A stretch of 6,868 nucleotides of DNA from Spongiibacteraceae bacterium. GTDB lineage: Bacteria > Pseudomonadota > Gammaproteobacteria > Pseudomonadales > PIVM01. The notes beneath the pieces were generated by a model. That model was not told where the DNA came from. It saw only the letters and a list, made by a program, of their open reading frames with translations, and made no database searches. Positions 1-6,425 of this stretch are shown here, in pieces. The stretch spans positions 1 through 6,868 of the forward strand of contig JAUXDF010000177.1 of the NCBI GenBank assembly GCA_030618505.1, given 5' to 3'. How positions within the stretch are numbered: position 1 is the stretch's first letter; each line of letters starts with the position of its first letter. A program made the translations under genes and the position numbers.

Positions 1-442
1 CATTAAAATTAGCAAAGCCGGGTTCATGCTCGTCCTCTGTGTGGGTGATAAGGCCGCTGTCATCGACAAGCAGAAAACTGTAGGGCAGGTCTCCACTATT
101 TTGAGTAACAATTTTTATATTTATTGATGAAGAAAGGCGTTTGCTTAGTCCCAATATTGAGTGCGCTGTTTTGACCAGCAGGTGTGAGTCATCGATCAGT
201 ATACGTATATCTGAAAAGCGGCTACGTCTCGCTAATACGGACAGAGCCTCAGCAAAGGCTCGATTGTCATAGATGTGGTGGCTAAGATCCCGGTCAAATA
301 CCCGAAGAAAACGCTTGCCCTGGGCGATCATAGAGCAGGCGCACTCAAGCTGTTTCTCGGGTGAGGTTAACACGATGCGCTCTGTCTTTTCACCTAAGGT
401 TGGCCATTCGTTTTTATTTGGCTTGTCATCCTTGTTATTCAT
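1..442 (-). CDS. DUF7931-like hypothetical protein, N-terminal part (gene runs off left edge)
   Basis: Reading the minus strand from the ATG at 442-440 gives 147 codons without a stop up to the window edge, so the C-terminus is missing. The start follows an AAGG-containing stretch about 11 bases upstream, a modest ribosome site, and a plausible promoter lies just beyond it. There is no signal peptide or membrane segment; the first 20 residues are polar and lysine/asparagine-rich, so the protein is probably cytoplasmic. Recognisable features are an Asp-Asn-Arg-Ala-Phe stretch (about 59-63), a basic ARRSR segment (71-75), a hydrophobic strand ending in Asp-Asp (IRILIDD, 79-85), a histidine at 94 followed by an SKRLSSSINIKI segment (100-111), and a second strand ending in Asp-Asp (126-128). 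From memory this pattern matches the DUF7931 family of gammaproteobacterial proteins of unknown function. The family assignment is tentative; that the frame is coding is much safer. Confidence 0.72.
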   Translation of the reverse strand, partial: MNNKDDKPNKNEWPTLGEKTERIVLTSPEKQLECACSMIAQGKRFLRVFDRDLSHHIYDNRAFAEALSVLARRSRFSDIRILIDDSHLLVKTAHSILGLSKRLSSSINIKIVTQNSGDLPYSFLLVDDSGLITHTEDEHEPGFANFN

Positions 443-487
443 CTGTTTGCGGCCTTAGTTAGATGTGTGAGCAGTGTCTATTTGCAA

Positions 488-516
488 AATATACCCCTTT
501 CTCACAAAAAACCCAA
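488..516 (-). promoter_or_regulatory. Candidate sigma-70 promoter for the DUF7931-like gene
   Basis: On the minus strand a TATATT hexamer (488-493) lies 17 bp downstream of TTGGGT (511-516). The -10 matches consensus at five of six positions; the -35 matches only the TTG. Transcription would begin around 481, leaving a leader of roughly 40 bases before the ATG at 442. This is pattern recognition only. Confidence 0.4.
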
Positions 517-592
517 TTACTCATAGGCATACTTTTATTGTTGGTGCGTAAAAAGAGAGCGAATTATGTATGCATTTTGTACAGTTGAACAG

Positions 593-608
593 TTTGACTT
601 AGGTCAAA
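593..608. promoter_or_regulatory. FNR/ANR-like palindromic operator
   Basis: TTTGAC-TTAG-GTCAAA is a perfect inverted repeat with 6-bp arms and a 4-bp spacer. The geometry equals that of the FNR/ANR/DNR consensus TTGAT-N4-ATCAA, with C/G in place of the innermost T/A of each arm, a variant found in some sites of that family. It lies about 100 bp upstream of the predicted start of the isocitrate dehydrogenase transcript and about 110-120 bp upstream of the predicted start on the other side, so either gene could be the target. The distance to both is longer than for a classical class II activator site. Binding by FNR/ANR is an inference. Confidence 0.4.
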
Positions 609-666
609 CGCTACGCTTTTCATCGAGAGGATGAAGAGGCTTGAGGGCTGAGCTGCCCATCGACAA

Positions 667-696
667 GCGACATCTACATTTGTTTTCCAGTATAAT
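667..696 (+). promoter_or_regulatory. Candidate sigma-70 promoter for isocitrate dehydrogenase
   Basis: A perfect TATAAT hexamer (691-696) has GCGACA (667-672) 18 bp upstream, matching the last four bases of the -35 consensus. It is followed by the GC-only stretch GCCGCGC (697-703), where the discriminator lies. GC-rich discriminators are typical of promoters sensitive to ppGpp and growth rate, so growth-rate control is possible. The predicted start near 702-704 gives a leader of about 90 bases. Confidence 0.5.
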
Positions 697-792
697 GCCG
701 CGCAAACATCAGAGCTCTGTTAACAAGAAGGGGTCACAAGCCGCTTTTTATTAGTTTTTTCGCTAAACCAAGCTATAAAATTTGAGGAAAAC

Positions 793-3018
793 ATGACAGT
801 ACAAAAGTCCAAGATTATCTACACCATAACTGACGAAGCGCCTGCATTGGCCACTTATTCTTTACTGCCTATCGTTAATAAATTTGCCGCTGCTGCGGGC
901 ATTGACGTTGAAACCAGTGATATCTCGCTGGCAGCCAGGATACTTGCCAATTTTCCTGAAAAACTCAAAGATGACCAAAAGGTCGTTGATGCACTTAAGT
1001 CGCTGGGAGAGTTAACCCAGGATCCGGGCGCTAACATTATTAAACTCCCCAATGTCAGTGCTTCTATCCCTCAGCTTGTTAAAGCTATCACAGAACTGCA
1101 GTCCCATGGTTACGATATCCCTGACTTCCCGGAATCGCCAGCCAATGCCGAAGAAGAGGCAATTAAAGCTCAATATTCAAAAGCACTTGGAAGCTCTGTA
1201 AACCCGGTATTACGCGAGGGTAATTCTGATCGGCGTGCACCTGCTGCCGTTAAGCAATATGCCCGAAATAATCCTCATTCCATGGGTAAATGGAGTCAGG
1301 CTTCCAGAACTCATGTTGCTCATATGCGCAGTGGGGACTTTTATGCGACAGGCATATCCACCACCATGGATAAAGCTGACAAGCTAAAAATCGAGCTGGT
1401 AGAAAAAGATGGCAAAGTCACTCTGCTGAAGACTGTTCCTGTACAGGATGGCGAAGTGGTTGATGCGATGTATATGAGCGTGAAAGCGCTACGTAATTTC
1501 TTTGAAGAAGAGATGGAAGGCGCAAAACATGCCGAGCTGTTGTTTTCTCTGCATGTAAAAGCAACCATGATGAAGGTCTCTCACCCCATCGTATTTGGCC
1601 ATGCGGTTACGGTATTTTTTAAAGATGTCTTTGAAAAACATGGTGAAACCTTTAAGGAAATTGGTGTAAATCCCAACGACGGTTTAGGTAATATTTACCA
1701 GAAAATAGATGACTTGCCATTTTCTCTTCGCACAGAAATTGAACGTGACCTGCGAGCCTGTTATGAAACCCGCCCTGAAGTTGCGATGGTTGATTCAGAT
1801 CGTGGCATCACCAACTTGCATGTTCCCAGTGATGTTATTGTTGATGCTTCCATGCCTGCAATGATTCGCTCCGGCGGTATGATGTGGGGATCTGACGGTA
1901 AGCTTAAAGATACCAAAGCCGTTATTCCTGATAGCTGTTATGCCACTATTTATCAGGAAATTATTAACTTCTGCAAGCATCACGATGCCTTTGATCCCAC
2001 CACCATGGGAACTGTTCAAAATGTTGGGCTGATGGCTCAAAAAGCGGAAGAGTATGGTTCGCATGACAAAACCTTCGAACTGCCTGCTGATGGCACAGTA
2101 AGAGTCGTCGATGAGAGCGGTAAAGTTCTGCTTCAGCATGACGATCTTGAAGAGGGTGATATCTGGCGTATGTGTTTGGCTAAAGATGCCCCAATCCAGG
2201 ACTGGGTCAAGCTTGCCGTCACACGTGCCCGTGCCTCTGGCATGCCGGCAATTTTCTGGTTAGATGCTGAGCGTGCTCACGATGCCGAGATGATCAAGAA
2301 AGTTGAAAAGTACCTGAAAGACCACGATACCGAAGGTCTTGATATCCAGATTATGTCGCTGGACCGCGCTATTCGTTACAGCATGGAACGACTTAAGCGT
2401 GGCAAAGATACTATCTCTGTAACCGGTAACGTGTTGCGAGATTATCTTACTGATTTGTTCCCAATTCTAGAGCTGGGTACCAGCGCAAAAATGCTTTCTA
2501 TTGTGCCTCTGATGGCTGGCGGTGGCTTATTTGAAACCGGTGCCGGTGGCTCTGCTCCCAAACATGTGCAGCAGTTTGTTGAGGAAGATCACCTGCGTTG
2601 GGATTCCCTCGGCGAGTTTCTGGCACTCGCTGTTTCTTTCGAAGATCTAGCGGGTAAAACTGGCAATGCTAAAGCTAAAGTCCTTGCCGATACCTTGGAT
2701 CAGGCGACGGGTAAGTTGCTAGAAAATGGCAAGTCGCCTTCCCGTAAAGTGAAGGAGTTGGATAACCGAGGCAGTCATTTTTATCTGGCCATGTATTGGG
2801 CTCAAGCTCTGGCAGCACAAAGTGATGATGCTGAGCTACAAGCGGCTTTTACTGATCTGGCCAAGGCCTTGAGTGATAACGAGCAGAAAATTGTTGATGA
2901 GCTGAATGCCCCTCAGGGACAGCCTGTTGATATGGGCGGTTATTATCAGCCGGACGTTGAAAAGGTCGAACAAGCAATGCGACCAAGCGCCACGCTGAAC
3001 GCCTTGATTGACGCGTAA
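793..3018 (+). CDS. icd: Isocitrate dehydrogenase [NADP+], monomeric type (EC 1.1.1.42)
   Basis: This enzyme oxidatively decarboxylates isocitrate to 2-oxoglutarate with NADP+ and Mg2+/Mn2+ in the cytoplasm, as a TCA-cycle step and NADPH source. The 741-residue length fits the monomeric family (about 740) and not the ~420-residue homodimeric enzyme. The family signature SSVNPVLREGNSDRRAP spans 134-150. By memory of the Azotobacter vinelandii structure, substrate residues correspond to N87, S134, N137, R141, R147, K256 and Y421, metal ligands to D351 and D550 with R549 beside them, and NADP-contacting residues to H591, R602 and R651; all are present. The ATG is preceded by GAGGA (784-788), a good ribosome site, and the N-terminus looks full length. 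The gene is monocistronic here: a promoter lies upstream and a terminator-like element immediately downstream, facing purB. The symbol icd (also idh) is used for this family; some bacteria carry a second, dimeric enzyme, which is not in view. Confidence 0.97.
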   Translation: MTVQKSKIIYTITDEAPALATYSLLPIVNKFAAAAGIDVETSDISLAARILANFPEKLKDDQKVVDALKSLGELTQDPGANIIKLPNVSASIPQLVKAITELQSHGYDIPDFPESPANAEEEAIKAQYSKALGSSVNPVLREGNSDRRAPAAVKQYARNNPHSMGKWSQASRTHVAHMRSGDFYATGISTTMDKADKLKIELVEKDGKVTLLKTVPVQDGEVVDAMYMSVKALRNFFEEEMEGAKHAELLFSLHVKATMMKVSHPIVFGHAVTVFFKDVFEKHGETFKEIGVNPNDGLGNIYQKIDDLPFSLRTEIERDLRACYETRPEVAMVDSDRGITNLHVPSDVIVDASMPAMIRSGGMMWGSDGKLKDTKAVIPDSCYATIYQEIINFCKHHDAFDPTTMGTVQNVGLMAQKAEEYGSHDKTFELPADGTVRVVDESGKVLLQHDDLEEGDIWRMCLAKDAPIQDWVKLAVTRARASGMPAIFWLDAERAHDAEMIKKVEKYLKDHDTEGLDIQIMSLDRAIRYSMERLKRGKDTISVTGNVLRDYLTDLFPILELGTSAKMLSIVPLMAGGGLFETGAGGSAPKHVQQFVEEDHLRWDSLGEFLALAVSFEDLAGKTGNAKAKVLADTLDQATGKLLENGKSPSRKVKELDNRGSHFYLAMYWAQALAAQSDDAELQAAFTDLAKALSDNEQKIVDELNAPQGQPVDMGGYYQPDVEKVEQAMRPSATLNALIDA

Positions 3019-3026
3019 GGCTTTAA

Positions 3027-3102
3027 GCGCCTTCTCCTTCTCCCGCTTGCGCACCCAAAAGGCGGGCATAAAGGAGAGGGCCGGGGTGAGGGCGGTTTTT
3101 TT
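3027..3102. terminator. GC-rich hairpin between convergent genes, probable terminator / REP-like element
   Basis: The spacer between the two converging stop codons holds an imperfect stem: CCTTCTCCTT (3030-3039) pairs with AAGGAGAGGG (3071-3080) with one G-T wobble, and inside it CCCGC (3042-3046) pairs with GCGGG (3062-3066). It is followed by CCGGGGTGAGGGCGG and seven T residues (3096-3102), so it should stop plus-strand transcription from the isocitrate dehydrogenase gene. In the other direction there is no T tract after the stem. The GGAGAGGG-N-GGGGTGAGGG composition resembles a widespread extragenic palindrome family of proteobacteria, so this may be one genomic copy of a REP-like repeat. 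The hairpin is seen; the repeat identity is inferred. Confidence 0.6.
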
Positions 3103-3105
3103 AAT

Positions 3106-4473
3106 CTATATTTTCTTAGCCTGATCCACTGCATTACCAATATAGCTAGCCGGCGTCATCTCACGTAGCGCCTTCTTTGCTTCCTCTGGCAGATCCAGAC
3201 TGCTGACAAATTCATTAATACCTTGCTGATCAATCTTTTTGCCACGGGTAAAAGCCTTCAGCTTTTCATAGGGCTCTTCGATGTTATAACGGCGCATCAC
3301 CGTTTGAATCGGCTCTGCTAACACTTCCCAGGCATTATCCAAATCCTCAGCCAGTCGAACTTTATTAATTTTAAGTTTGCTGATTCCTTTTAATGTTGAC
3401 TGATAAGCGATAAGGCTGTGGCCAAAACCAACACCAAGATTACGCAGTACGGTGGAGTCGGTCAGATCGCGTTGCCAGCGTGATATCGGCAGCTTCATGG
3501 CAAGATGTTGCATAATGGCATTAGCGATACCCAGATTACCTTCGGAGTTTTCAAAATCTATCGGGTTAACCTTATGCGGCATGGTTGAGGAGCCGACTTC
3601 TCCAGCAATGGTTTTCTGGCCAAAGAAGCCCATGGAAATGTAAGCCCAGATGTCGCGATCAAAATCAATCACGATAGTATTAAAGCGGCACACGGCATCG
3701 AAGAGCTCAGCGATGTAATCGTGCGGTTCGATCTGCGTGGTATAGGGGTTCCAGGTGATACCCAGACTCTCTATAAATGACTGTGCATTCGCTTCCCAAT
3801 TAATGTCAGGGTAAGCGGAGATGTGGGCATTGTAGTTACCAACGGCCCCGTTAATTTTTCCTAAAATCTGAACTTGTTTAATCTGTTCCAGTTGGCGCTG
3901 CAGGCGGGCGACCACATTGGCAAACTCTTTACCCATAGTGCTCGGGCTGGCGGTCTGGCCGTGGGTACGTGAAAGCATCGGCGTGTCTGCCAATTCATGG
4001 GCGAGACGGGTCAATTCACTAATAATGCTCTCCATGGCTGGCACAAGCACTTCGTCCCGACCGGTGGTGAGCATTAAGGCGTGGGACAGATTGTTAATGT
4101 CCTCAGAAGTGCAAGCAAAATGAACAAACTCAGTGATGGCCCTTAGCTCTGCGTTGCCTGCTATTTTATCTTTGATAAAATATTCAACGGCCTTTACATC
4201 ATGGTTGGTGGTGCTTTCGATACCCTTGATTTGTTGTGCATCCTCAAGGCTGAAATTGCTGACAATCTCATTGAGTAAAGCATTGGCTTCTTCGCTAAAC
4301 TCAGGCAGCTCTTTAATTTCACTGTGCTTTGACAGGCATTGCAGCCAACGTATTTCAACCAATACACGAAATTTGATAAGCCCGAATTCACTGAAAATAT
4401 CGCGAAATTCTTGAGTCTTTGAGCCATAACGGCCATCAATTGGCGATACGGCGCTTAAGGGGGAAAGTTCCAT
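3106..4473 (-). CDS. purB: Adenylosuccinate lyase (EC 4.3.2.2)
   Basis: PurB removes fumarate in two purine-pathway steps: SAICAR to AICAR, and adenylosuccinate to AMP. It is a cytoplasmic homotetramer of the fumarase/aspartase superfamily. The protein of 455 residues aligns with E. coli PurB (456) essentially end to end from MELSPLSAVSPIDGRYG. The general acid H171 sits in SRTHGQ and the catalytic loop GSSTMPHKVNP (294-304) carries S295, both at the same numbers as in E. coli. TSEDINNLSHAL (122-133) is also conserved. The start at 4473 is chosen because the frame's 21 extra upstream codons to 4536 have no counterpart in PurB, while an AAGAGA ribosome site lies 6-12 bases before this ATG. The gene ends in TAG, close to the terminator-like hairpin. 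No hflD-like or other purine gene lies immediately upstream, and no PurR-type operator was recognised. Confidence 0.97.
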   Translation of the reverse strand: MELSPLSAVSPIDGRYGSKTQEFRDIFSEFGLIKFRVLVEIRWLQCLSKHSEIKELPEFSEEANALLNEIVSNFSLEDAQQIKGIESTTNHDVKAVEYFIKDKIAGNAELRAITEFVHFACTSEDINNLSHALMLTTGRDEVLVPAMESIISELTRLAHELADTPMLSRTHGQTASPSTMGKEFANVVARLQRQLEQIKQVQILGKINGAVGNYNAHISAYPDINWEANAQSFIESLGITWNPYTTQIEPHDYIAELFDAVCRFNTIVIDFDRDIWAYISMGFFGQKTIAGEVGSSTMPHKVNPIDFENSEGNLGIANAIMQHLAMKLPISRWQRDLTDSTVLRNLGVGFGHSLIAYQSTLKGISKLKINKVRLAEDLDNAWEVLAEPIQTVMRRYNIEEPYEKLKAFTRGKKIDQQGINEFVSSLDLPEEAKKALREMTPASYIGNAVDQAKKI

Positions 4474-4555
4474 AATGTATCTCTTGCTGATAGATTCTAA
4501 ATAGAGGGGAGGGTTCGCTGCCTGAAAAAGCGGCAATCATACAGGAAATTGTCTT

Positions 4556-4583
4556 ATTTTAGCAGGCTTATATGCTCTACCAA
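4556..4583 (-). promoter_or_regulatory. purB: Candidate sigma-70 promoter for purB
   Basis: On the minus strand TTGGTA (4578-4583) and TAAAAT (4556-4561) are separated by 16 bp, matching the -35 and -10 consensus at four and five of six positions. Transcription would begin near 4549, giving a leader of about 75 bases. A second possible -10, TATGAT (4536-4541), lies closer to the gene but lacks a convincing -35. Confidence 0.4.
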
Positions 4584-4666
4584 TCTAGTGAGTGGGCGCC
4601 CGTAAGTAAGGCATTAGAGATGTGTGAATAGGACGGTATCTTAGTTATTAATGGAGTTTTCTGTCA

Positions 4667-4728
4667 TGGTTATCGTTTCTGCATGGAGCGCTGGGAGTAT
4701 TTAGCGCTTGCAGTAAAAACGATAACCA
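4667..4728. repeat. Large bulged inverted repeat (25-26 nt arms)
   Basis: The left arm is TGGTTATCGTTT-CTGCA-tgg-AGCGCT (4667-4692) and the right arm AGCGCT-TGCAG-taa-AAACGATAACCA (4703-4728). The arms pair over 23 bp in three blocks of 12, 5 and 6 bp, interrupted by one 3-nt bulge on each arm, around a 10-nt loop. There is no T tract directly after it on either strand, so it is not a classic terminator. It could be a structured RNA segment, a site for a dimeric regulator, or a small palindromic repeat element. Confidence 0.7.
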
Positions 4729-4767
4729 ATGCTACCGACAAGCTTTATCGGCTTTATGAGCAAAATG

Positions 4768-4793
4768 AAAACGGAACATTCAGGTTCCGTTTT
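4768..4793. terminator. Bidirectional intrinsic-terminator-like stem-loop
   Basis: AAAACGGAAC (4768-4777) and GTTCCGTTTT (4784-4793) form a perfect 10-bp stem with a 6-nt loop. The A/T ends supply a U tract in both directions. On the minus strand it would end transcripts running on from the lipoprotein gene that stops at 5068, about 275 bases downstream, and so shield purB. On the plus strand it would end any transcript carrying the hairpin at 4667-4728. Confidence 0.6.
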
Positions 4794-5040
4794 GTTGAAG
4801 AGTATTGTTACCGTAGCCAATACGCTTAGCGGGGCAGGCTCCTGGCGCTCCAAGATTGGAGTAGGGCTGAAAACAATCCGCAGTCCTCACCATTATCATT
4901 CATCGATTTTTCTTAACTGGCATTTACTCACCCAAACTTTGATAGGCTGGTCGGACTACTGCATTCAAAGATTCTCAGAATCAATTGATACATATCCCGC
5001 CAGCTGGCAAGTCGTCATATAGCACCATAAAAACCAGCCA

Positions 5041-5079
5041 CTGCGCGGTAAAATAAACTAGTTAAAGTTAAAAGGCCCG
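5041..5079. repeat. Conserved 3' flank repeat, copy A
   Basis: Positions 5041-5067, just past the stop codon of the complete lipoprotein gene, match 6389-6415 past the second gene at 25 of 27 bases. The next 12 bases (5068-5079: stop codon and last codons) are identical to 6426-6437. Copy A lacks a 10-bp segment present in copy B. Beyond 5079, inside the gene, similarity to the other copy drops sharply. Confidence 0.85.
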
Positions 5080-6273
5080 CACGGCACGAACTTTGTTGTG
5101 TTTGTACTTACTGTAGTCATACCTAGGGTAATCATTATTTGAAATTGGTACCACCGTGGCTACATACAACTTGTTATACCCATTGTTGCCCTCCGAGGAA
5201 CTCCAATATGATGCGGAAGTATTGATCCCACCTACAATATCCTTGTTATTGTACAATGCCACCATCTGAAAACGAGTAGGTAAAAACCAGTCATCGTAAC
5301 CGTTTAAGCTGTAGTTGCTGGCTAATTCAGCCGCTATCGGATCATCATCGAGTTCACTGGTGCATCCTGCGGCAAGAATTTTATCGGTGTCTAGCGCTCC
5401 GTCGACCCCTGATGCACCAGCAACCTTATTATAACATCCCCACTCGGCTCCAGTACCATCGTCTTGGTCTTCAGGCGCGGCTTCCAAACCATGCTCACCC
5501 ATTTCGTTAAGCCAGAACACAATGCCACCAGCAGGGCCTGTATCGCCAATGTAGTACTGCTCATCAACTTTACCATCACAGTCATTATCAATGTAATCGA
5601 GTACTTTGGCGGAATCGGTGGCTCCTGGGTTAATAGCGCTATTGGTATCATTGCAATCTGTATTATCTAACACAAAGCCAACGGGCTGTAAGTGATGTTC
5701 CTGGCTAACAGCGGGGTCGCCGAAACCATCCTCGTCAGTATCGGCGTACCAGGTCGGTACGTCATCGACCTCGCCATTACAGTTATTATCAATACCATCA
5801 ATGAGTTCGGTGGCAGCTGGACTGATAGCGGCATCGATATCATTACAATCTGTATCATCTGCTACATAGCCATTAGGTTGTGTATTCTGCTGAAGGCTAA
5901 CCCCGGGATTACCGTAACCGTCCGTGTCAGTATCTGCGTACCAATAAGGTACGTTATCGATTTTACCATCACAGTCATTATCAATGTCATCGAGTACTTC
6001 GGTGGCATCGGGATGAACTTCAATATTAGCATCGTCGCAATCTCCCCAATTCATAATTGGCACATAAGTCGTTGTACCATCGCTTGGGTCTGTGGGAGAG
6101 AGCACGAAATCAAAGCCGTTCATGTCTCCAAATCCGTCGCCATCGAGATCCGGGAACCAAGGAAAAGCTATTTCTATGTCGGGTAGTGGTATTTCTATTT
6201 CGGGTATCTGACAGCCTGCGACCAGCGTTGATACTGCCGTGGCGATTACTAGGACATAAGTATTGGTTTTCAT
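5068..6273 (-). CDS. Lipoprotein with MopE-type metal-binding repeats and C-terminal DUF1566/Lcl-like domain
   Basis: The 401-residue protein starts with a short signal peptide ending in the lipobox LVAG-C, so C21 should be lipidated; Gln at +2 suggests outer-membrane sorting. A repetitive linker (PEIEIPLPDIEI) leads into three repeats of about 65 residues (roughly 42-109, 110-173, 174-238). Each has a DxDxDGxG loop, then a DC(D/N)D segment, then IDN(D/N)C(D/N)GxxD. This is the pattern of the putative metal-binding motif named after Methylococcus MopE, with probable Ca2+-loop chemistry. Residues 240-401 resemble DUF1566, the fold at the C-terminus of Legionella Lcl adhesin: GPAGGIVFWL, GYDDWFLPT (325-333), SYWSSS (355-360) and a terminal VRAVRAF. 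C280 and C304 may form a disulfide. The start is supported by GAGG (6282-6285), 8 bases before the ATG. It is probably a surface or adhesion protein; its ligand is unknown. A paralogue lies directly upstream on the same strand. Confidence 0.88.
   Translation of the reverse strand: MKTNTYVLVIATAVSTLVAGCQIPEIEIPLPDIEIAFPWFPDLDGDGFGDMNGFDFVLSPTDPSDGTTTYVPIMNWGDCDDANIEVHPDATEVLDDIDNDCDGKIDNVPYWYADTDTDGYGNPGVSLQQNTQPNGYVADDTDCNDIDAAISPAATELIDGIDNNCNGEVDDVPTWYADTDEDGFGDPAVSQEHHLQPVGFVLDNTDCNDTNSAINPGATDSAKVLDYIDNDCDGKVDEQYYIGDTGPAGGIVFWLNEMGEHGLEAAPEDQDDGTGAEWGCYNKVAGASGVDGALDTDKILAAGCTSELDDDPIAAELASNYSLNGYDDWFLPTRFQMVALYNNKDIVGGINTSASYWSSSEGNNGYNKLYVATVVPISNNDYPRYDYSKYKHNKVRAVRAF
5560..6150 (-). 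repeat. Three tandem MopE-type repeat units inside the lipoprotein gene
   Basis: The units run approximately 6150-5947, 5946-5755 and 5754-5560 in reading order. They are visible in the DNA as well as the protein: variants of 'ccatcacagtcattatcaat' recur near 5572, 5773 and 5968, and segments encoding TDCND recur in the second and third units. The first unit is the most diverged, with an insert around residues 51-75 in place of the usual segment. The third has an extra SAKV between its PGATD and its IDNDCDGKVD end. Moderate DNA identity between units suggests older duplications that have since diverged. Confidence 0.8.
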
Positions 6274-6425
6274 CGTTGAACCCTCGTTCCTTGATTTTTA
6301 TTGGTGAGCTACTCGCTTATCATTCGATTTGTTGTAGGAGTGCCTTCACAAGAGAAGGCACACAATACAAGGTCACAAACATCAACCGCTGCGCGGTAAA
6401 ACAGACTAGTTAAAGGCCTAAATAG
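6274..6425. other. Spacer between the two paralogous genes
   Basis: The 152 bp carry the ribosome site of the complete lipoprotein gene, a hairpin at 6340-6361 and the 3' flank repeat copy B. I found no convincing sigma-70 promoter on the minus strand, so the two genes may be co-transcribed, although the hairpin could separate them. Confidence 0.5.
6340..6361. repeat. Perfect 8-bp stem-loop upstream of the lipoprotein gene
   Basis: GTGCCTTC (6340-6347) and GAAGGCAC (6354-6361) form a perfect stem with the loop ACAAGA. In the direction of transcription the stem is followed by TCCTACAAC, not a T run, so it is a poor intrinsic terminator. It could be an mRNA processing or stabilising element in the leader of the lipoprotein gene, or a regulator site. 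Confidence 0.55.

Larger units (their letters stand above)
443..792. other. Divergent intergenic regulatory region, no gene seen
   Basis: These 350 bp separate the minus-strand hypothetical gene from the plus-strand isocitrate dehydrogenase gene. I see no open frame with a ribosome site and no RNA gene. It contains a candidate promoter for each flanking gene, an FNR-like palindrome between them, and adjoining ACAGTTGA / ACAGTTTGA direct repeats (581-588 and 589-597) that run into the palindrome. The short perfect palindromes AGAGCTCT (711-718) and GTTAAC (719-724) lie in the presumed leader of the dehydrogenase mRNA; I assign them no function. Confidence 0.6.
4594..5067. other. Intergenic region without a supported gene
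   Basis: This stretch between the purB promoter and the stop of the lipoprotein gene has no frame with both a ribosome site and recognisable protein features on either strand. The longest open frame, 4729-5022 plus, has no ribosome site, resembles no protein I know and contains a terminator-like stem-loop. The region is rich in dyads: the large hairpin at 4667-4728, the stem-loop at 4768-4793, CTCCAA-GA-TTGGAG (4848-4861), GATTCT-C-AGAATC (4970-4982) and the perfect palindrome GCCAGCTGGC (4999-5008). No tRNA-like fold was found. It may hold an untranslated RNA or the eroded remains of a gene. Confidence 0.5.

Noticed and set aside
273..458. Plus-strand open frame of 61 codons
   Set aside because: It lies antisense to the better-supported partial gene at 1-442 and has no ribosome site or recognisable features.
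1795..2139. Minus-strand open frame of 114 codons within the isocitrate dehydrogenase gene
   Set aside because: It is fully antisense to a well-conserved enzyme gene and has no independent support.
4474..4536. Upstream extension of purB by 21 codons
   Set aside because: The extra residues have no counterpart in PurB proteins; the E. coli-like MELS start has a suitable ribosome site, and one candidate -10 (TATGAT, 4536-4541) would fall at the beginning of the extension.
4729..5022. Plus-strand open frame of 97 codons
   Set aside because: No ribosome site, no protein family recognised, and a perfect terminator-like stem-loop lies inside it near its start.
4800..5040. Fragments reading like a decayed gene on the minus strand
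   Set aside because: Short open pieces in different frames exist, but none matched a family I recognise, so a pseudogene call would be guesswork.
5692..6186. Plus-strand open frame of 164 codons
   Set aside because: It is the antisense shadow of the repeat region of the lipoprotein; its Ile/Thr-rich repeats simply mirror the Asp/Asn-rich coding repeats.
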